A stretch of DNA of 64,000 nucleotides from Pseudodonghicola flavimaris (GCF_030164425.1 NZ_JASNJD010000015.1:1-64000), one strand, 5' to 3'; counted from the stretch's first letter, positions 42,342 through 52,743 are shown. The notes: generated from the letters alone by a model not told the origin. Program-made: numbers and translations.

Positions 42342-43921
42342 CAGAGACTCTCCAGAAATCGGACCAGGGCGGATCGGTCGGCGGGCGACAGCGCGATCAC
42401 CCGGTCGCGGTGAGGCTGGGCCTCACCGCCATGCCAGAGGATCGCCTCGAGCAGGCTGCGGGCCCGCCCATCGTGCAGGAAACCGGCGCGGGGCTCGACC
42501 GTTCTGGTCAGCCCTATACCCCAGAGCGGCGCGGTCCGCCACTCGGCCCCGGTGGCACGGCCCTCGACCAGATCGTCGGCCAGCCCCGGCCCCATGTCAT
42601 GCAGTAGCATGTCGGAATAGGGCCAGATCAGCTGAAAGCTCTGCTCCGGCCGATCCTCCAGCCGGTGGGTGACAAACTTCGGCACGTGGCAGGCCGGGCA
42701 GCCGGTATCGTAGAACACCTGCTTGCCCCGCAGGACCTCGGGGGTGCCGCTGTCGCGCCGGGCCGGCACCGCCAGATTGCGGCTGTAGTAGACCAGCTTG
42801 CCGAAGGCCTCTGCATCGATCTCCTGGCCGCGCGCGTCACCGTCGCCATGAGGAGCGCCTCGGCACTCGGGCTGGGCGGCGGTGCAATCGCCCCAGGCGG
42901 CGGGAAACAGCGGGGTGGAGATGCCGATGTCGTCGGAAAACGCGTGGGCGCTCTGCTCCGCCACGGTGGGCTGGCCGGCCTTGAGACCGAAACGGCCCAG
43001 CATCGGGCGCCGGTAGACCTCGGACCAGACGATATTGGCGCGCCCCGAAATCCCGTCGCCATCGGCATCCTCCGGATCGGCATGGGCCAGGATGTCGGTG
43101 GCCGGGATCGCCTCCAGCAGCCCCAGCCCGATCATCGCCGGCGCCACCCGCGGGCTCCAGGCGGTGTCGGGGGCGAGCGGCCCGGCGCTCAGCTCCTCCA
43201 GCCTGTAGCGCGGGGCGTGCAGCGTCGCGCTCTCACCACCGGCGAGGGGAATCTCGATCCGGTCATAGGAGAGACCCAGCCGGTATTCCGGCGCCAGCCC
43301 CACCACGGCGCGGTTCTGCAGCTGGCGGCCATAGGTCGGATCGGGCGCGGTGGGCTGAAACCCCGGAACCGCCGCCAGTGCCGGGTCGCCAGCCACGCCC
43401 ACCGGGCGGGCCAGGTGCAGCACCAGCGACAGCGCCGCCTCCCCCGCCGCCGGCGGGTGGCCACGGCCATCGCGCGGATGGCAGCTGAGACAGGCCCGGG
43501 CGTTGTAAAGCGGCCCCAGCCCGTCGGAAGCCAACGTCGAGGACGGCGAGGACACCCAGAGCTTTTCGAACATCCCATGGCCGAGCCGGAAGTCCAGAAG
43601 CGACTCGAACGCCATATTGGCGGAGGGCTGGGCAAAGGCATCCTTGTCGGCTTTCAGCACCGTGGCGGCGCCGGCGGGACGATCCTCGAAGGCTTCCGCC
43701 GCCGCGAAGCCGGTCGCCGGGGCCGTCACGGCGCGCACGCGCGCGGCCTCTGCCGCTTGGCGCGGCACCGAGGTCAGGTGCGGCTCTGTCAGGGGGGGCA
43801 GCGGATCGGCCTGCCCGGCGCCCGCCACGAGGACAAGCGCCAGGACAGCGATTGGATTACTCGCCCGCGTCCATTTTCGCGGCGTTGAGTTGCGCGTATT
43901 TTTCTGCGCCAAGACGGTCAT
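42341..43921 (-). CDS. Di-haem oxidoreductase (DUF1111/DHOR family)
   Basis: A protein of about 526 residues with two haem c motifs, [11 protein letters not shown] (about residue 144) and [12 protein letters not shown] (about residue 415), and a signal-like hydrophobic stretch [14 protein letters not shown]. It belongs to the DHOR family related to MauG and cytochrome c peroxidases, found with imelysins in iron-uptake clusters. The start is uncertain. The nearest ATG before the signal is at 43921, inside bfr, giving a 65-base overlap and a long basic n-region; no ribosome binding site is evident. A non-ATG start nearer the hydrophobic segment is possible. Confidence 0.8.
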   Translation of the reverse strand: MTVLAQKNTRNSTPRKWTRASNPIAVLALVLVAGAGQADPLPPLTEPHLTSVPRQAAEAARVRAVTAPATGFAAAEAFEDRPAGAATVLKADKDAFAQPSANMAFESLLDFRLGHGMFEKLWVSSPSSTLASDGLGPLYNARACLSCHPRDGRGHPPAAGEAALSLVLHLARPVGVAGDPALAAVPGFQPTAPDPTYGRQLQNRAVVGLAPEYRLGLSYDRIEIPLAGGESATLHAPRYRLEELSAGPLAPDTAWSPRVAPAMIGLGLLEAIPATDILAHADPEDADGDGISGRANIVWSEVYRRPMLGRFGLKAGQPTVAEQSAHAFSDDIGISTPLFPAAWGDCTAAQPECRGAPHGDGDARGQEIDAEAFGKLVYYSRNLAVPARRDSGTPEVLRGKQVFYDTGCPACHVPKFVTHRLEDRPEQSFQLIWPYSDMLLHDMGPGLADDLVEGRATGAEWRTAPLWGIGLTRTVEPRAGFLHDGRARSLLEAILWHGGEAQPHRDRVIALSPADRSALVRFLESL

Positions 43922-44342
43922 GCAAGTCCAGCTGTGTTTCGAGGAAGTCGATATGACCCTCTTCGTCGGCCAGCAAATCGTCAAACAGCTTCATCGAGAC
44001 AAAATCGCCCACCTGCTGGCAATAGGCACGCGCCTCGGCGTAAAGCGCACGGGCATCCACTTCGGCCGCCAGATCGCATTCCAGCGTCTCTTTCGGCGTC
44101 TGGCCGATTCGCAGCGGGTCGAGCTTCTGCAGGTTCGGGTGCCCTTCCAGAAAGATGATCCGCTCGATCAGCTTGTCGGCATGCTGCATCTCTTCGATGC
44201 TTTCCTCACGGCTCTTGGCGGCCATGGCGGCCAGGCCCCAATCTTCCTGCAGGCGGAAGTGCAGCCAGTACTGGCTGACCGCCGTCAATTCGTGCCGCAG
44301 GGATTTGTTGAGGTATTCGATGACCTTGGCATCACCCTTCAT
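43857..44342 (-). CDS. bfr: Bacterioferritin
   Basis: A 161-residue iron-storage protein that forms 24-mers with haem between subunits. All ferroxidase ligands are present (Glu18, Glu51, His54, Glu94, Glu127, His130), and the haem ligand is Met52 ([14 protein letters not shown]). It overlaps bfd upstream by 11 bases and the di-haem oxidoreductase downstream, so it is embedded in the iron-uptake module. Confidence 0.96.
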   Translation of the reverse strand: MKGDAKVIEYLNKSLRHELTAVSQYWLHFRLQEDWGLAAMAAKSREESIEEMQHADKLIERIIFLEGHPNLQKLDPLRIGQTPKETLECDLAAEVDARALYAEARAYCQQVGDFVSMKLFDDLLADEEGHIDFLETQLDLHDRLGAEKYAQLNAAKMDAGE

Positions 44343-44598
44343 GTCGCTTCTCCCGAGCCTTCGCTTCTTCCTGATGAATGCCGACCAGCTTGCGCGGGAG
44401 CACCGGGATTTGCAAATTCGAATTTTTCCGCATGGTTTCCAGGAACAGCGGCAGGCAACCGCCGCAATCGGCGGATTTACCCAGGGCGCGATAGACCTTG
44501 CGGGGGGTGATCAGGGTTTCGGGATCGGCGGCGCGCATCCAGTCGATGGCGGAATGAATATCGTGATCGCTGATCGACATGCAGTGGCAAACAATCAT
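44332..44598 (-). CDS. bfd: Bacterioferritin-associated ferredoxin
   Basis: An 88-residue [2Fe-2S] protein that reduces bacterioferritin and releases its iron. The cluster ligands are Cys4, Cys6, Cys45 and Cys48 (MIVCHCMS and ADCGGCLP). It starts at MIVCHC, the normal family start. It is longer than the usual 64 residues, with a basic C-terminal extension ([18 protein letters not shown]). It precedes bfr with an 11-base overlap. Confidence 0.93.
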   Translation of the reverse strand: MIVCHCMSISDHDIHSAIDWMRAADPETLITPRKVYRALGKSADCGGCLPLFLETMRKNSNLQIPVLPRKLVGIHQEEAKAREKRHEG

Positions 44599-44790
44599 GC
44601 GGCCCCCTTCTGGCTGCGGCGTGACGGTCCCTGAACGCGGCGCGGTCACCGCTTTCCCAAGTGTATTAGTCAGCTTTTGACGCTCAGGCGAGTCTTTTTT
44701 CCGATCTTTTTGGTCAGATAAAGGTGAGGCCGCGTGATCGCGCGGCCTCTCAGCTTGCCCCCGGCCTGCCCGGCAGCACTGCCGGATGCC

Positions 44791-45816
44791 TCAGGCGCCG
44801 TTGCCGAAGGGAATCACCACGTTCACGCCAAACAGCGTGTCGTCCACCCCGGCATCGTCGACGGCGGCCAGCGCGCCGCCCATGGTGATGCCGTTGGCGA
44901 ATTCGTAATCCGCACCGAGAGAGAAGATGTTGGTGCGGCCAGTGCTGTCGACATCCCGGGTGGCGAAGTTGCCCGACAGGCTCCAGTCGCCCAGAGCATA
45001 GGCGGCGCTCAGCGTGGCATAGGTCGCGTCATCCGCGGTGCCGCCATAGCCGTCGAAGGCCGCCAGCTCGGCGAAGACGTCGATGCCACCGGCGAAGGAA
45101 TGGCCGATCCCGGCCAGAATGCCCTTTTCATCCTGCACATCGCCGGTGCCGGCACTCAGATACCGCAGGCCGATCTGCACGAAGGTATCGTCCCAATCCT
45201 TCGACCATTGCACCGAGGCGTTGTTCAGTTTGCCGGTGTTGCCGGCACCGCCGAACGCGGTGTCGTTGCGGCCCCGGTTGAAGCCGGCGGATTCGCTCAG
45301 CACGGTGTCGTCGGCATAGAACAGGCCGAAGGACAGCACCCCCGCCTCGCCCAGATCGACATCGGCGAAGGCCCCGACCATCTCGGTCAGCTCGTAATCG
45401 TCGGCAAGGTAGGAGCCATAGAACCCGGCCGCCGTGTCCCAGGCGGAGCCGAAGACCGGATGCACCTTACCCAGCCGCAGGACGGTGTTGCCCAGGTCGA
45501 ACTGCAGCCCCAGTTCGTGCAGATAGAGCCCCATGTCGTCGAAGCTGCGGTCGGCGGTGGCATCGGTGACCGATTCCCAGGTCAGCCCGCCGAAGACCGA
45601 AACCCGGTCTGTCAGGGCGAAGGCCGCGTTGACCTCGCCGATGGCATAGGTGTCACGGATTTCATTGCCGGGGGCGTCGGAATCGATCACCTGATCATTG
45701 CCGATCTCCAGCGACCCTTCCCAGGTGAACCGTCCCGCGTCCTGCGCCTGGGCCTGGGCCGCGCACAGCGCAACCGGCGCGCTCAACAGCAGCGCCGCAG
45801 TCAGATGTTTGCTCAT
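44791..45816 (-). CDS. Outer-membrane beta-barrel porin-like protein
   Basis: A 341-residue protein with a signal peptide ending AAQAQAQ and alternating strands rich in aromatic and acidic residues, ending in VNVVIPFGNGA. The layout fits alphaproteobacterial porin-type barrels, with repeated segments such as LSFGLFYADDTV and FVQIGLRYLSAG. It stands between the imelysin (its terminator at 45878-45907 separates them) and bfd. It may let iron or haem compounds pass the outer membrane, but this is inferred only from position. A hairpin GAGGCCGCG/CGCGGCCTC (about 44727-44750) follows it, without a clear T tract. Confidence 0.75.
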   Translation of the reverse strand: MSKHLTAALLLSAPVALCAAQAQAQDAGRFTWEGSLEIGNDQVIDSDAPGNEIRDTYAIGEVNAAFALTDRVSVFGGLTWESVTDATADRSFDDMGLYLHELGLQFDLGNTVLRLGKVHPVFGSAWDTAAGFYGSYLADDYELTEMVGAFADVDLGEAGVLSFGLFYADDTVLSESAGFNRGRNDTAFGGAGNTGKLNNASVQWSKDWDDTFVQIGLRYLSAGTGDVQDEKGILAGIGHSFAGGIDVFAELAAFDGYGGTADDATYATLSAAYALGDWSLSGNFATRDVDSTGRTNIFSLGADYEFANGITMGGALAAVDDAGVDDTLFGVNVVIPFGNGA

Positions 45817-45877
45817 CTCTTATGGTCTTTCTTTTCGAGAGGAAGCGACCTGGCTGGCGGCGGGCTTGCTGGTCTTC

Positions 45878-45907
45878 ATAAAAAAGCCCCCGCCCGCAGG
45901 CGGGGGC
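45878..45907 (-). terminator. Terminator after the long imelysin gene
   Basis: A 9-bp stem GCCCCCGCC/GGCGGGGGC with loop TGCG, followed by TTTTTTAT on the minus strand, 17 bases after the stop codon. Confidence 0.92.
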
Positions 45908-45923
45908 CGTCACCGTGCCGCGG

Positions 45924-47183
45924 TTACTGGAACACGGCAGAGGGGTTGTCGAGGCTGTCGGAGCCTTCGAATTCCGGCGTATCGACGTCGAGCGTGGCGA
46001 CGATCCGTTCGATGGTCTTGGTCTGATCGATCAGCCCGTTGACACCGCCCATGATCAGCGCCTCACCGGCGGCATTGCCGCGCGCCAGCATCTGGTCATA
46101 GGCAAAACCGGCCTCGGCCGCGATCTTGATGTTCAGCAGCGCGCTCATCGTCGCGGTCAGCTTGGCGCGCATCTCGGCGTCCAGATCAGGGTTCTTCTCG
46201 GCCACCATCGCCGACAGCGAAGGGCCGGAGACCACGGTGCCGTCGGCGCCGACGTAGTGCCCCAGATAGACATTCTGAATGCCCAGACCGTCATAGAAAT
46301 GACTGTTATAGGTGTTGTCAGAGAAACAGTCGTGCTCCTCCTCCGGGTCGTTCAGCATCAGCCCCAGCCGCATCCGTTCACCGGCCTGCTCACCATAGGA
46401 CAAGCTGCCCATACCGGTCAGGATAGCCACGATCCCGGCGTTCTCATCCGCCATCAGAGTGGTGCGCGCCTCGCCGCCTTCGGCCCATTGCGCCGCCATC
46501 CAGTCCAGATCGCTGACCAGCAGATCGGTCGCCGCCTTCAGATAGGCGCCGCGCCGGTCGCAATGATCATGGGTGCAGGCCTCGCCCTGGGCGTAATCGG
46601 TCCAGGGCCGGTTGCCGGCTCCGGGACCGGTGCCGTTCAGATCCTGGCCCCAAAGCAGAAACTCGATGGCGTGGTAACCGGTGGCGACATTGGTCTCGAT
46701 GCCCTCGGCCTCCTGCAGCGTGCCCTCCAGCAGCTGCGGGGTGATCTCGGTCGCATCGACCTCGGCGCCGGCGATGGTCAGTTTCGGGTTGGCGATCACG
46801 TTCAGCGCCGCCAGCGGGTTTTCGTCGGTCGCTCCGCCATAGGCGGCATCGACATAGTCGATCAGCCCCTCGTCCAGCGGCCAGGCGTTCACCTTGCCCT
46901 CCCAGTCGTCGACGATGGCATTGCCGAAGCGGAAGACCTCGGTCTGCTGATAAGGCCCGCGGGCTTCCCGCCAGGCGGTCTTCGCCGCCTGCAGCGCCTC
47001 GGCCGAGGGGGCCGCGATCAGCGCGTCGACCGCCTGTTGCAGGCGCTTGGCGGTGGCGGCGCTGTCGCCATAGGCGGCAGCGGCGATATTGGCGTAGTTT
47101 TCAAGAACCGCGGCCTTGTCGGCTGCCAGCGCGGGGGCGGCCACGCTGCTCAGAAGGGCGGCAGTCAGGGCGAGACGTTTCAT
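45924..47183 (-). CDS. Imelysin family iron-regulated protein
   Basis: A 419-residue periplasmic protein with a signal peptide (RLALTAALLSSVAAPALA). It carries the intact imelysin motif GYHAIE (residues 169-174, GxHxxE) and a Cys-rich loop, GEACTHDHCDRRGAY. Related proteins (IrpA, ICMP, EfeO-like) bind iron and are made under iron starvation. The start at MKRLALTAA has no close competitor. It begins the minus-strand iron module; a TGA-N9-TCG sequence about 190 bases upstream resembles an iron-regulator site. Confidence 0.87.
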   Translation of the reverse strand: MKRLALTAALLSSVAAPALAADKAAVLENYANIAAAAYGDSAATAKRLQQAVDALIAAPSAEALQAAKTAWREARGPYQQTEVFRFGNAIVDDWEGKVNAWPLDEGLIDYVDAAYGGATDENPLAALNVIANPKLTIAGAEVDATEITPQLLEGTLQEAEGIETNVATGYHAIEFLLWGQDLNGTGPGAGNRPWTDYAQGEACTHDHCDRRGAYLKAATDLLVSDLDWMAAQWAEGGEARTTLMADENAGIVAILTGMGSLSYGEQAGERMRLGLMLNDPEEEHDCFSDNTYNSHFYDGLGIQNVYLGHYVGADGTVVSGPSLSAMVAEKNPDLDAEMRAKLTATMSALLNIKIAAEAGFAYDQMLARGNAAGEALIMGGVNGLIDQTKTIERIVATLDVDTPEFEGSDSLDNPSAVFQ

Positions 47184-47546
47184 GCGTTTGATCCTCTTGC
47201 AATCAGGGGTCCGACCCCGGGGCGGCCACCGGTGGCGCGCCGGCGGCGGAATAAGAACGCTCCCGCCGGTGGGGAGGAAAGGCGGACCGGTGGATTTGCC
47301 CGGCCGTTCCCGGCTCTTCCGGTTGGGGAATGTCTGGCTGCCCCGGTCGGGAGGGGTTGCTGAGGCCGGAACCTGATTAATATTGTCGGATTTGTCAAGC
47401 AATCGCATCCCGGCCGGGTCGATTTCTTGCGAAACACTCGCAACCCAATCGCCACAGCCAGGCCGAAACGCATCGGGGCGGCCGCTGGCCGCCCCGATCT
47501 ACACTGTTTCCCGATCCGATCCCGAGAGGGGAACGGGCGCTCCGGC
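47184..47546. other. Upstream region of the iron module
   Basis: Contains no gene. It must hold the promoter of the long imelysin gene; the AT-rich patch around 47373-47398 is the most likely site. The left part up to 47340 is GC-rich and looks like an untranslated leader. Confidence 0.5.
47374..47388 (-). promoter_or_regulatory. Possible RirA-type iron box
   Basis: TGATTAATATTGTCG on the plus strand matches the iron-rhodo-box pattern TGA-N9-TCA except for the last base. It lies in the only AT-rich patch upstream of the imelysin gene. One mismatch in so short a motif makes this weak. Confidence 0.3.
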
Positions 47547-49091
47547 CTACATCAACGCCTCGATCAGCACCGGGCCGGGCGTGGCCATCGCCGCCGCCAG
47601 CGCCTGATCCAGCTGGGCGGTGTCCTCCACCCGGCTGGCCTCCACCCCCATGCCGCGGGCCATCTCGGCCCAGTTCAGCGCCGGGCGGTCCAGCGAAAGC
47701 ATGTCGATGGCACGCGGTCCGGGGTTCTGCACGCCGACGTTGGTCAGCTCTCCGCGCAGGATCTGATAGGCGCGGTTGGCGAAGATCAGCACGGTGATAT
47801 CCAGCCCCTCGCGCGCCATGGTCCAGAGCGCCTGCGGCATATACATGCCGCTGCCGTCGCTGATCAGCGCCAGCACCTTGCGATCCGGACAGGCCACCGC
47901 GGCGCCGATCGACACCGCCATGCCATAGCCGATCGAGCCGCCGCAGTTCTGCAGCCAGCTGTGCGGCGGCGCACCGGCGGTGACCGGCCCCAGCGACCGG
48001 CCGCTGGTGACGGTCTCGTCCACCACAATGGCACCCTCGCAGATCGCCCGGGCGATCACCGGTGCCATGCTGTCGGGCGTCAGCGGCGACAGCGCCGGCA
48101 GATCGGGCAGCCCCGCCGGGGTCAGCTCCGGCACCTCTGCCGCCGCGCCGGTGGCCTGGGCCAGCGCCTCCAGCGCCGCGCTCAGATCCATATCGGCCGA
48201 GGCCAGCGGCACGAAGGAGACATCGGGCCGGGTCAGCCGCGCCGGCTTGCCCGGATAGGCGAAGAAGCCGACCGGCTCGCGTGCGCCCATCAGCACGATC
48301 TTGTCATAGGGCGCCAGCGCCTGCAGCGCCTGGTCGATCGGATAGGGCACACGGGGGATATTGACCCGCCCTGCCCCGCGCTCGGTCCGGGCGCTCGCCC
48401 ATTCGCCCATCAGCGCACAGCCGGTGGCTGTGGCGATCCGTCCCGCCAGCTCAAGGTTTTCCGCCGTCAGCGCGCCGCCGCCCAGCAGCAGCAGCGCCCC
48501 CTCCTGCGCAAGCGTCGCCGCCGCGCGGTCGAGCAGATCGCCGGCTACAGCCTCGGGCGCCGGCGGAGCCAGCGGCCCGGCCACCGCGCCGCCTTCGGTC
48601 CAGGCGGTATCGCCGGGCAGGATCAGTGTCGCCACCTGCCCCGGCGCCGTCCGCGCCGCCTGCACCGCGCGGGCCGCATCGGCACCGACATCGGCGGTGG
48701 AGAGCGAGGTCTGCACCCATTGCGACACCGGCCGGGCGATGCCCTCGATATCCGCGGTCAGCGGCGCATCCAGCGCGATATGGGTCGAGGCGTGTTCACC
48801 GACGATATTGACCACGCCAGAGCCCGCCTTCTTGGCGTTGTGCAGATTCGACAGCCCGTTGGCCAACCCCGGACCGAGGTGCAGCAGCGTCGAGGCCGGC
48901 TTGCGCGCCATCCGCCAGTACCCATCCGCCGCACCGGTGGCCACCCCTTCGAACAGGGCCAGAATCGAGCGCATGCCGGGCACGTGATCCAGTGCCGCGA
49001 CGAAATGCATCTCAGAGGTTCCGGGGTTGGTGAAACAGACATCCACGTCGCTGGCCAGCAGGCTGCGCACCAGGCTTTCGGCGCCGTTCAT
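47547..49091 (-). CDS. ThDP-dependent acetolactate synthase/benzoylformate decarboxylase-like enzyme
   Basis: A 514-residue enzyme. The N-terminal ThDP-activating Glu is in ILALFEGVATGAADGYWRMA (Glu48), and the ThDP motif is ISDGSGMYMPQALW followed by TVLIFANRAYQIL. Such proteins are often labelled acetolactate synthase large subunit, but there is no FAD-type signature I can point to and no small subunit, and length and context fit a decarboxylase or lyase of 2-oxo acids. It lies after ligC on the same strand, behind a terminator-like hairpin. A 2-oxo acid from the lig pathway (for example oxaloacetate or 4-oxalomesaconate derivatives) is a possible substrate; this is inference. Confidence 0.75.
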   Translation of the reverse strand: MNGAESLVRSLLASDVDVCFTNPGTSEMHFVAALDHVPGMRSILALFEGVATGAADGYWRMARKPASTLLHLGPGLANGLSNLHNAKKAGSGVVNIVGEHASTHIALDAPLTADIEGIARPVSQWVQTSLSTADVGADAARAVQAARTAPGQVATLILPGDTAWTEGGAVAGPLAPPAPEAVAGDLLDRAAATLAQEGALLLLGGGALTAENLELAGRIATATGCALMGEWASARTERGAGRVNIPRVPYPIDQALQALAPYDKIVLMGAREPVGFFAYPGKPARLTRPDVSFVPLASADMDLSAALEALAQATGAAAEVPELTPAGLPDLPALSPLTPDSMAPVIARAICEGAIVVDETVTSGRSLGPVTAGAPPHSWLQNCGGSIGYGMAVSIGAAVACPDRKVLALISDGSGMYMPQALWTMAREGLDITVLIFANRAYQILRGELTNVGVQNPGPRAIDMLSLDRPALNWAEMARGMGVEASRVEDTAQLDQALAAAMATPGPVLIEALM

Positions 49092-49110
49092 CGCGCGTAC
49101 TCCTCACATC

Positions 49111-49147
49111 AAAACGAAAGACGGGTGCCGCGGACGCAGCACCCGTC
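49111..49147 (-). terminator. Terminator-like hairpin between ligC and the ThDP gene
   Basis: Stem GACGGGTGC/GCACCCGTC with a 10-base loop, followed by TTTCGTTTTG on the minus strand. It ends only 20 bases before the next start codon, so the downstream gene has no room for its own promoter. Read-through or attenuation is more likely than a full stop. Confidence 0.65.
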
Positions 49148-49187
49148 GATATCCTTTCACGCCCCGTCGCCGGGGACCAGAGGAGAG

Positions 49188-50132
49188 TTAGGTCAGCCCC
49201 CGCTCGATCAGGTCGAGCGTCGCCATCGCCGGCAGAACCTGTGCGACCGAGGAGTTCGGCTCGCGCCCTTCGGCAATGGCAGCGACGAATTCGCGGTCGA
49301 TCAGCTCGATACCATTGTTCGACACCGCGACCCCCGACAGATCGACCGGCTTGTCGTAGCCGTCATAGAGATCGTCGTAGCGGGCCAGATAGGTGCCCTT
49401 GTCGCAGATATAGCGGAAGAAGGTGCCGAACGGCCCGTCGTTGTTGAAGCTGAGCGACAGGGTGCAGATCGCCCCGGAGGGGGTTTTCATGCCGATCGAC
49501 ATGTCCATAGCGATACCCAGATCGGGATGCAGCGGCCCCTGCAGGCCGAAGGCCTGAGAGCAGGTCTCTCCGGTCTGATACTGGAACAGGTCGACGGTGT
49601 GGCAGGCGTGGTGCCACAGCAGGTGATCGGTCCAGCTCCGCGGCTCGCCCTTGGCGTTGGTATTGGTGCGACGCATGAAATAGGTCTGAACGTCCATCTG
49701 CTGGATCTTCAGCTCGCCCGCGGCGATCTTGTTGTGGATCCACTGGTGCGACGGGTTGAAGCGGCGCACCTGACCGGCCATGGCGACCAGCCCGGTTTCC
49801 TTCTGCTTGTCGACCACCGCCTGGCTGTCGGCCAGCGTATCCGCCATCGGGATTTCCACCAGAACATGCTTGCCCGCCTCCATGCAGGCGATCGCCTGTT
49901 CGGCATGCAGCTGGGTCGGGGTCGCCAGGATCACCGCGTCGACATCGTCGCGTGCCAGGCAATCCGCCAGATTGTCCGCCGCATGCGGAATACCCCGCTC
50001 GGCGGCGAAGGCTTCGATCTTCGCCTTGGTCGGCCCCATGACCGAGGTGACCTCGACCTCTTCGATATTGGCAAGGGCGTCGAGGTGTTTGATGCCGAAG
50101 GCGCCATAGGCACCGGCCACGCAAAGTCTCAT
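49188..50132 (-). CDS. ligC: 4-carboxy-2-hydroxymuconate semialdehyde dehydrogenase
   Basis: A 314-residue Gfo/Idh/MocA-fold oxidoreductase, the length of Sphingobium LigC. It oxidises the ring-cleavage product of protocatechuate (in its hemiacetal form) to 2-pyrone-4,6-dicarboxylate with NADP. The nucleotide fold is MRLCVAGAYGAFGIKHLDAL, AGKHVLVEIPMADTLADSQ holds the conserved EIP element, and WTDHLLWHHACHTVDLFQYQ carries the catalytic-site His residues. It follows ligB by 13 bases, so ligA, ligB and ligC form one transcript. Confidence 0.9.
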   Translation of the reverse strand: MRLCVAGAYGAFGIKHLDALANIEEVEVTSVMGPTKAKIEAFAAERGIPHAADNLADCLARDDVDAVILATPTQLHAEQAIACMEAGKHVLVEIPMADTLADSQAVVDKQKETGLVAMAGQVRRFNPSHQWIHNKIAAGELKIQQMDVQTYFMRRTNTNAKGEPRSWTDHLLWHHACHTVDLFQYQTGETCSQAFGLQGPLHPDLGIAMDMSIGMKTPSGAICTLSLSFNNDGPFGTFFRYICDKGTYLARYDDLYDGYDKPVDLSGVAVSNNGIELIDREFVAAIAEGREPNSSVAQVLPAMATLDLIERGLT

Positions 50133-50145
50133 CTCGGAGTCTCCG

Positions 50146-51398
<1,253 letters not shown>

Positions 51399-51488
51399 CG
51401 CCTTCCTCCCAAGGATCGGTAATTGCGACCCGCTTACCAGCCCCGCCGCCCGGTCAGAAATTCAATGCCGCGCAGGGGCATTCGTTTC

Positions 51489-51499
51489 TGTTATAGATC
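51489..51499 (-). promoter_or_regulatory. Shared lig promoter motif (ligABC side)
   Basis: On the minus strand GATCTATAACA, followed after 6 bases by AAT. The same 11 bases plus AAT at the same distance occur at 52825 in front of ligI. TATAAC would serve as a -10 element; no good -35 stands 17 bases upstream, as expected for a promoter that needs an activator. Confidence 0.5.
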
Positions 51500-51531
51500 G
51501 CCGACAGATCGTCGCCCGCACCGGGCGGCGA

Positions 51532-52743
51532 TCAGGCCACCTGCGCCCGGATCAGATCGAGAAACCGCGCCTGTGTCGGCGTTGGGCGCCAGTTGGCGCG
51601 ATAGGTCAGGCCGATCGGGCGGGCGCTCTCGGGCAGCTCGATCGGCAGCGGCGCGAGGATGCCATATTCCTGTTCCACCTCGATCTGCTTGTGCGACATG
51701 ATGGTCAGATACTCGCCCCGCATCATCAACCCGCGCACCAGCACCAGCGAATTCGCCACCACCCGCACCGGCGTGTTGGGCAGCTGCGGTATCTTCAGCC
51801 GGTCATAGAGGTAACTGCCCGAGGGCGTCGGCAGCGGCGGCGCGATCCAGGGGTAGTCCAGCGTATCCTCCAGCGTCAGCCCCGCCCGCCCGGCCAGCGG
51901 ATGATCGCGCGCGGCCACCACCGACAGGGTATCGGAAAACAGCGCCTCCTGCACCACATCCTCGGCCGGCAAAGGATCGCGCAGCGCGCCGATCAGCAGA
52001 TCCAGATCGCCGAATCTGAGATCGCGCAGCAAGGTGCCATAAGGGCCGTCGACGCATTGCAGCTGCAGCTGCCCGCCGCTTTCGCGCAGCAGCTGGTCGA
52101 TCGCATTGGGCAGGATCGCGGTACGCGACAGCGGCATGGAGCCCACGGCAATGCGGGTGGAATCGCGGCCCAGGAACTCCGACACCTCGTATTGCCCCTG
52201 CCGGATCTCGGTATTGGCCAGCCGGATATGGTGGGCGAAGGCCTCCGCCGCCGGGGTCAGCATCACGCCGCGCCGCACCGGATCGAAGAACCGCAGCCCC
52301 GACAGCCGCTCCAGATCGCGGGCCGCCCGGTGCACGGCGGGCTGCGACACCCCCAGCTGGCGCGCCGCATGGCTGAAGTTGCCGGTCTGCGCCACCGCCG
52401 TCAGCGCCCGGAGCTGCACCGCCGTGGTCAGCCGGTGAAAATCCCGCCGCCCCGCCGGGCCGGGACGCGGCGCCTTGCGGCGCGCCTGCCGTTCGCCCTC
52501 CTTCAGCAGGTCGAGCGCCCGGCGCACCCGCGTCAGGAAAATCTCTCCGACCTCGGTGGGAAACATGCCCTCTGGCCGGCGGTCGAACAGCCGCGCCGAC
52601 AGGGTCTGTTCCAACTTGGCCACCGCCTGGGTCACCGCCGGCTGCGACAGATGCACCACATCGGCGGCCAGGTTGATGCGGTTCTGCACCGCCACCTCCT
52701 GCACCGCCTGCAGGTGACGAACGTTCGGGAATACGAAATCCAT
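51532..52743 (-). CDS. LysR-type regulator with two helix-turn-helix domains
   Basis: A 403-residue regulator, about 100 residues longer than normal LysR-type proteins. The reason is a doubled DNA-binding domain: residues 8-68 (LAADVVHLSQPAVTQAVAKL) and 108-167 (FSHAARQLGVSQPAVHRAAR) are both complete LysR helix-turn-helix units, joined by a basic linker (RQARRKAPRPGPAGRRDFHR). The effector domain follows from about residue 190. It stands between the two lig arms and is the obvious candidate for their activator; a pathway intermediate would be the natural inducer. The divergent ligI is 211 bases away. Confidence 0.88.
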   Translation of the reverse strand: MDFVFPNVRHLQAVQEVAVQNRINLAADVVHLSQPAVTQAVAKLEQTLSARLFDRRPEGMFPTEVGEIFLTRVRRALDLLKEGERQARRKAPRPGPAGRRDFHRLTTAVQLRALTAVAQTGNFSHAARQLGVSQPAVHRAARDLERLSGLRFFDPVRRGVMLTPAAEAFAHHIRLANTEIRQGQYEVSEFLGRDSTRIAVGSMPLSRTAILPNAIDQLLRESGGQLQLQCVDGPYGTLLRDLRFGDLDLLIGALRDPLPAEDVVQEALFSDTLSVVAARDHPLAGRAGLTLEDTLDYPWIAPPLPTPSGSYLYDRLKIPQLPNTPVRVVANSLVLVRGLMMRGEYLTIMSHKQIEVEQEYGILAPLPIELPESARPIGLTYRANWRPTPTQARFLDLIRAQVA

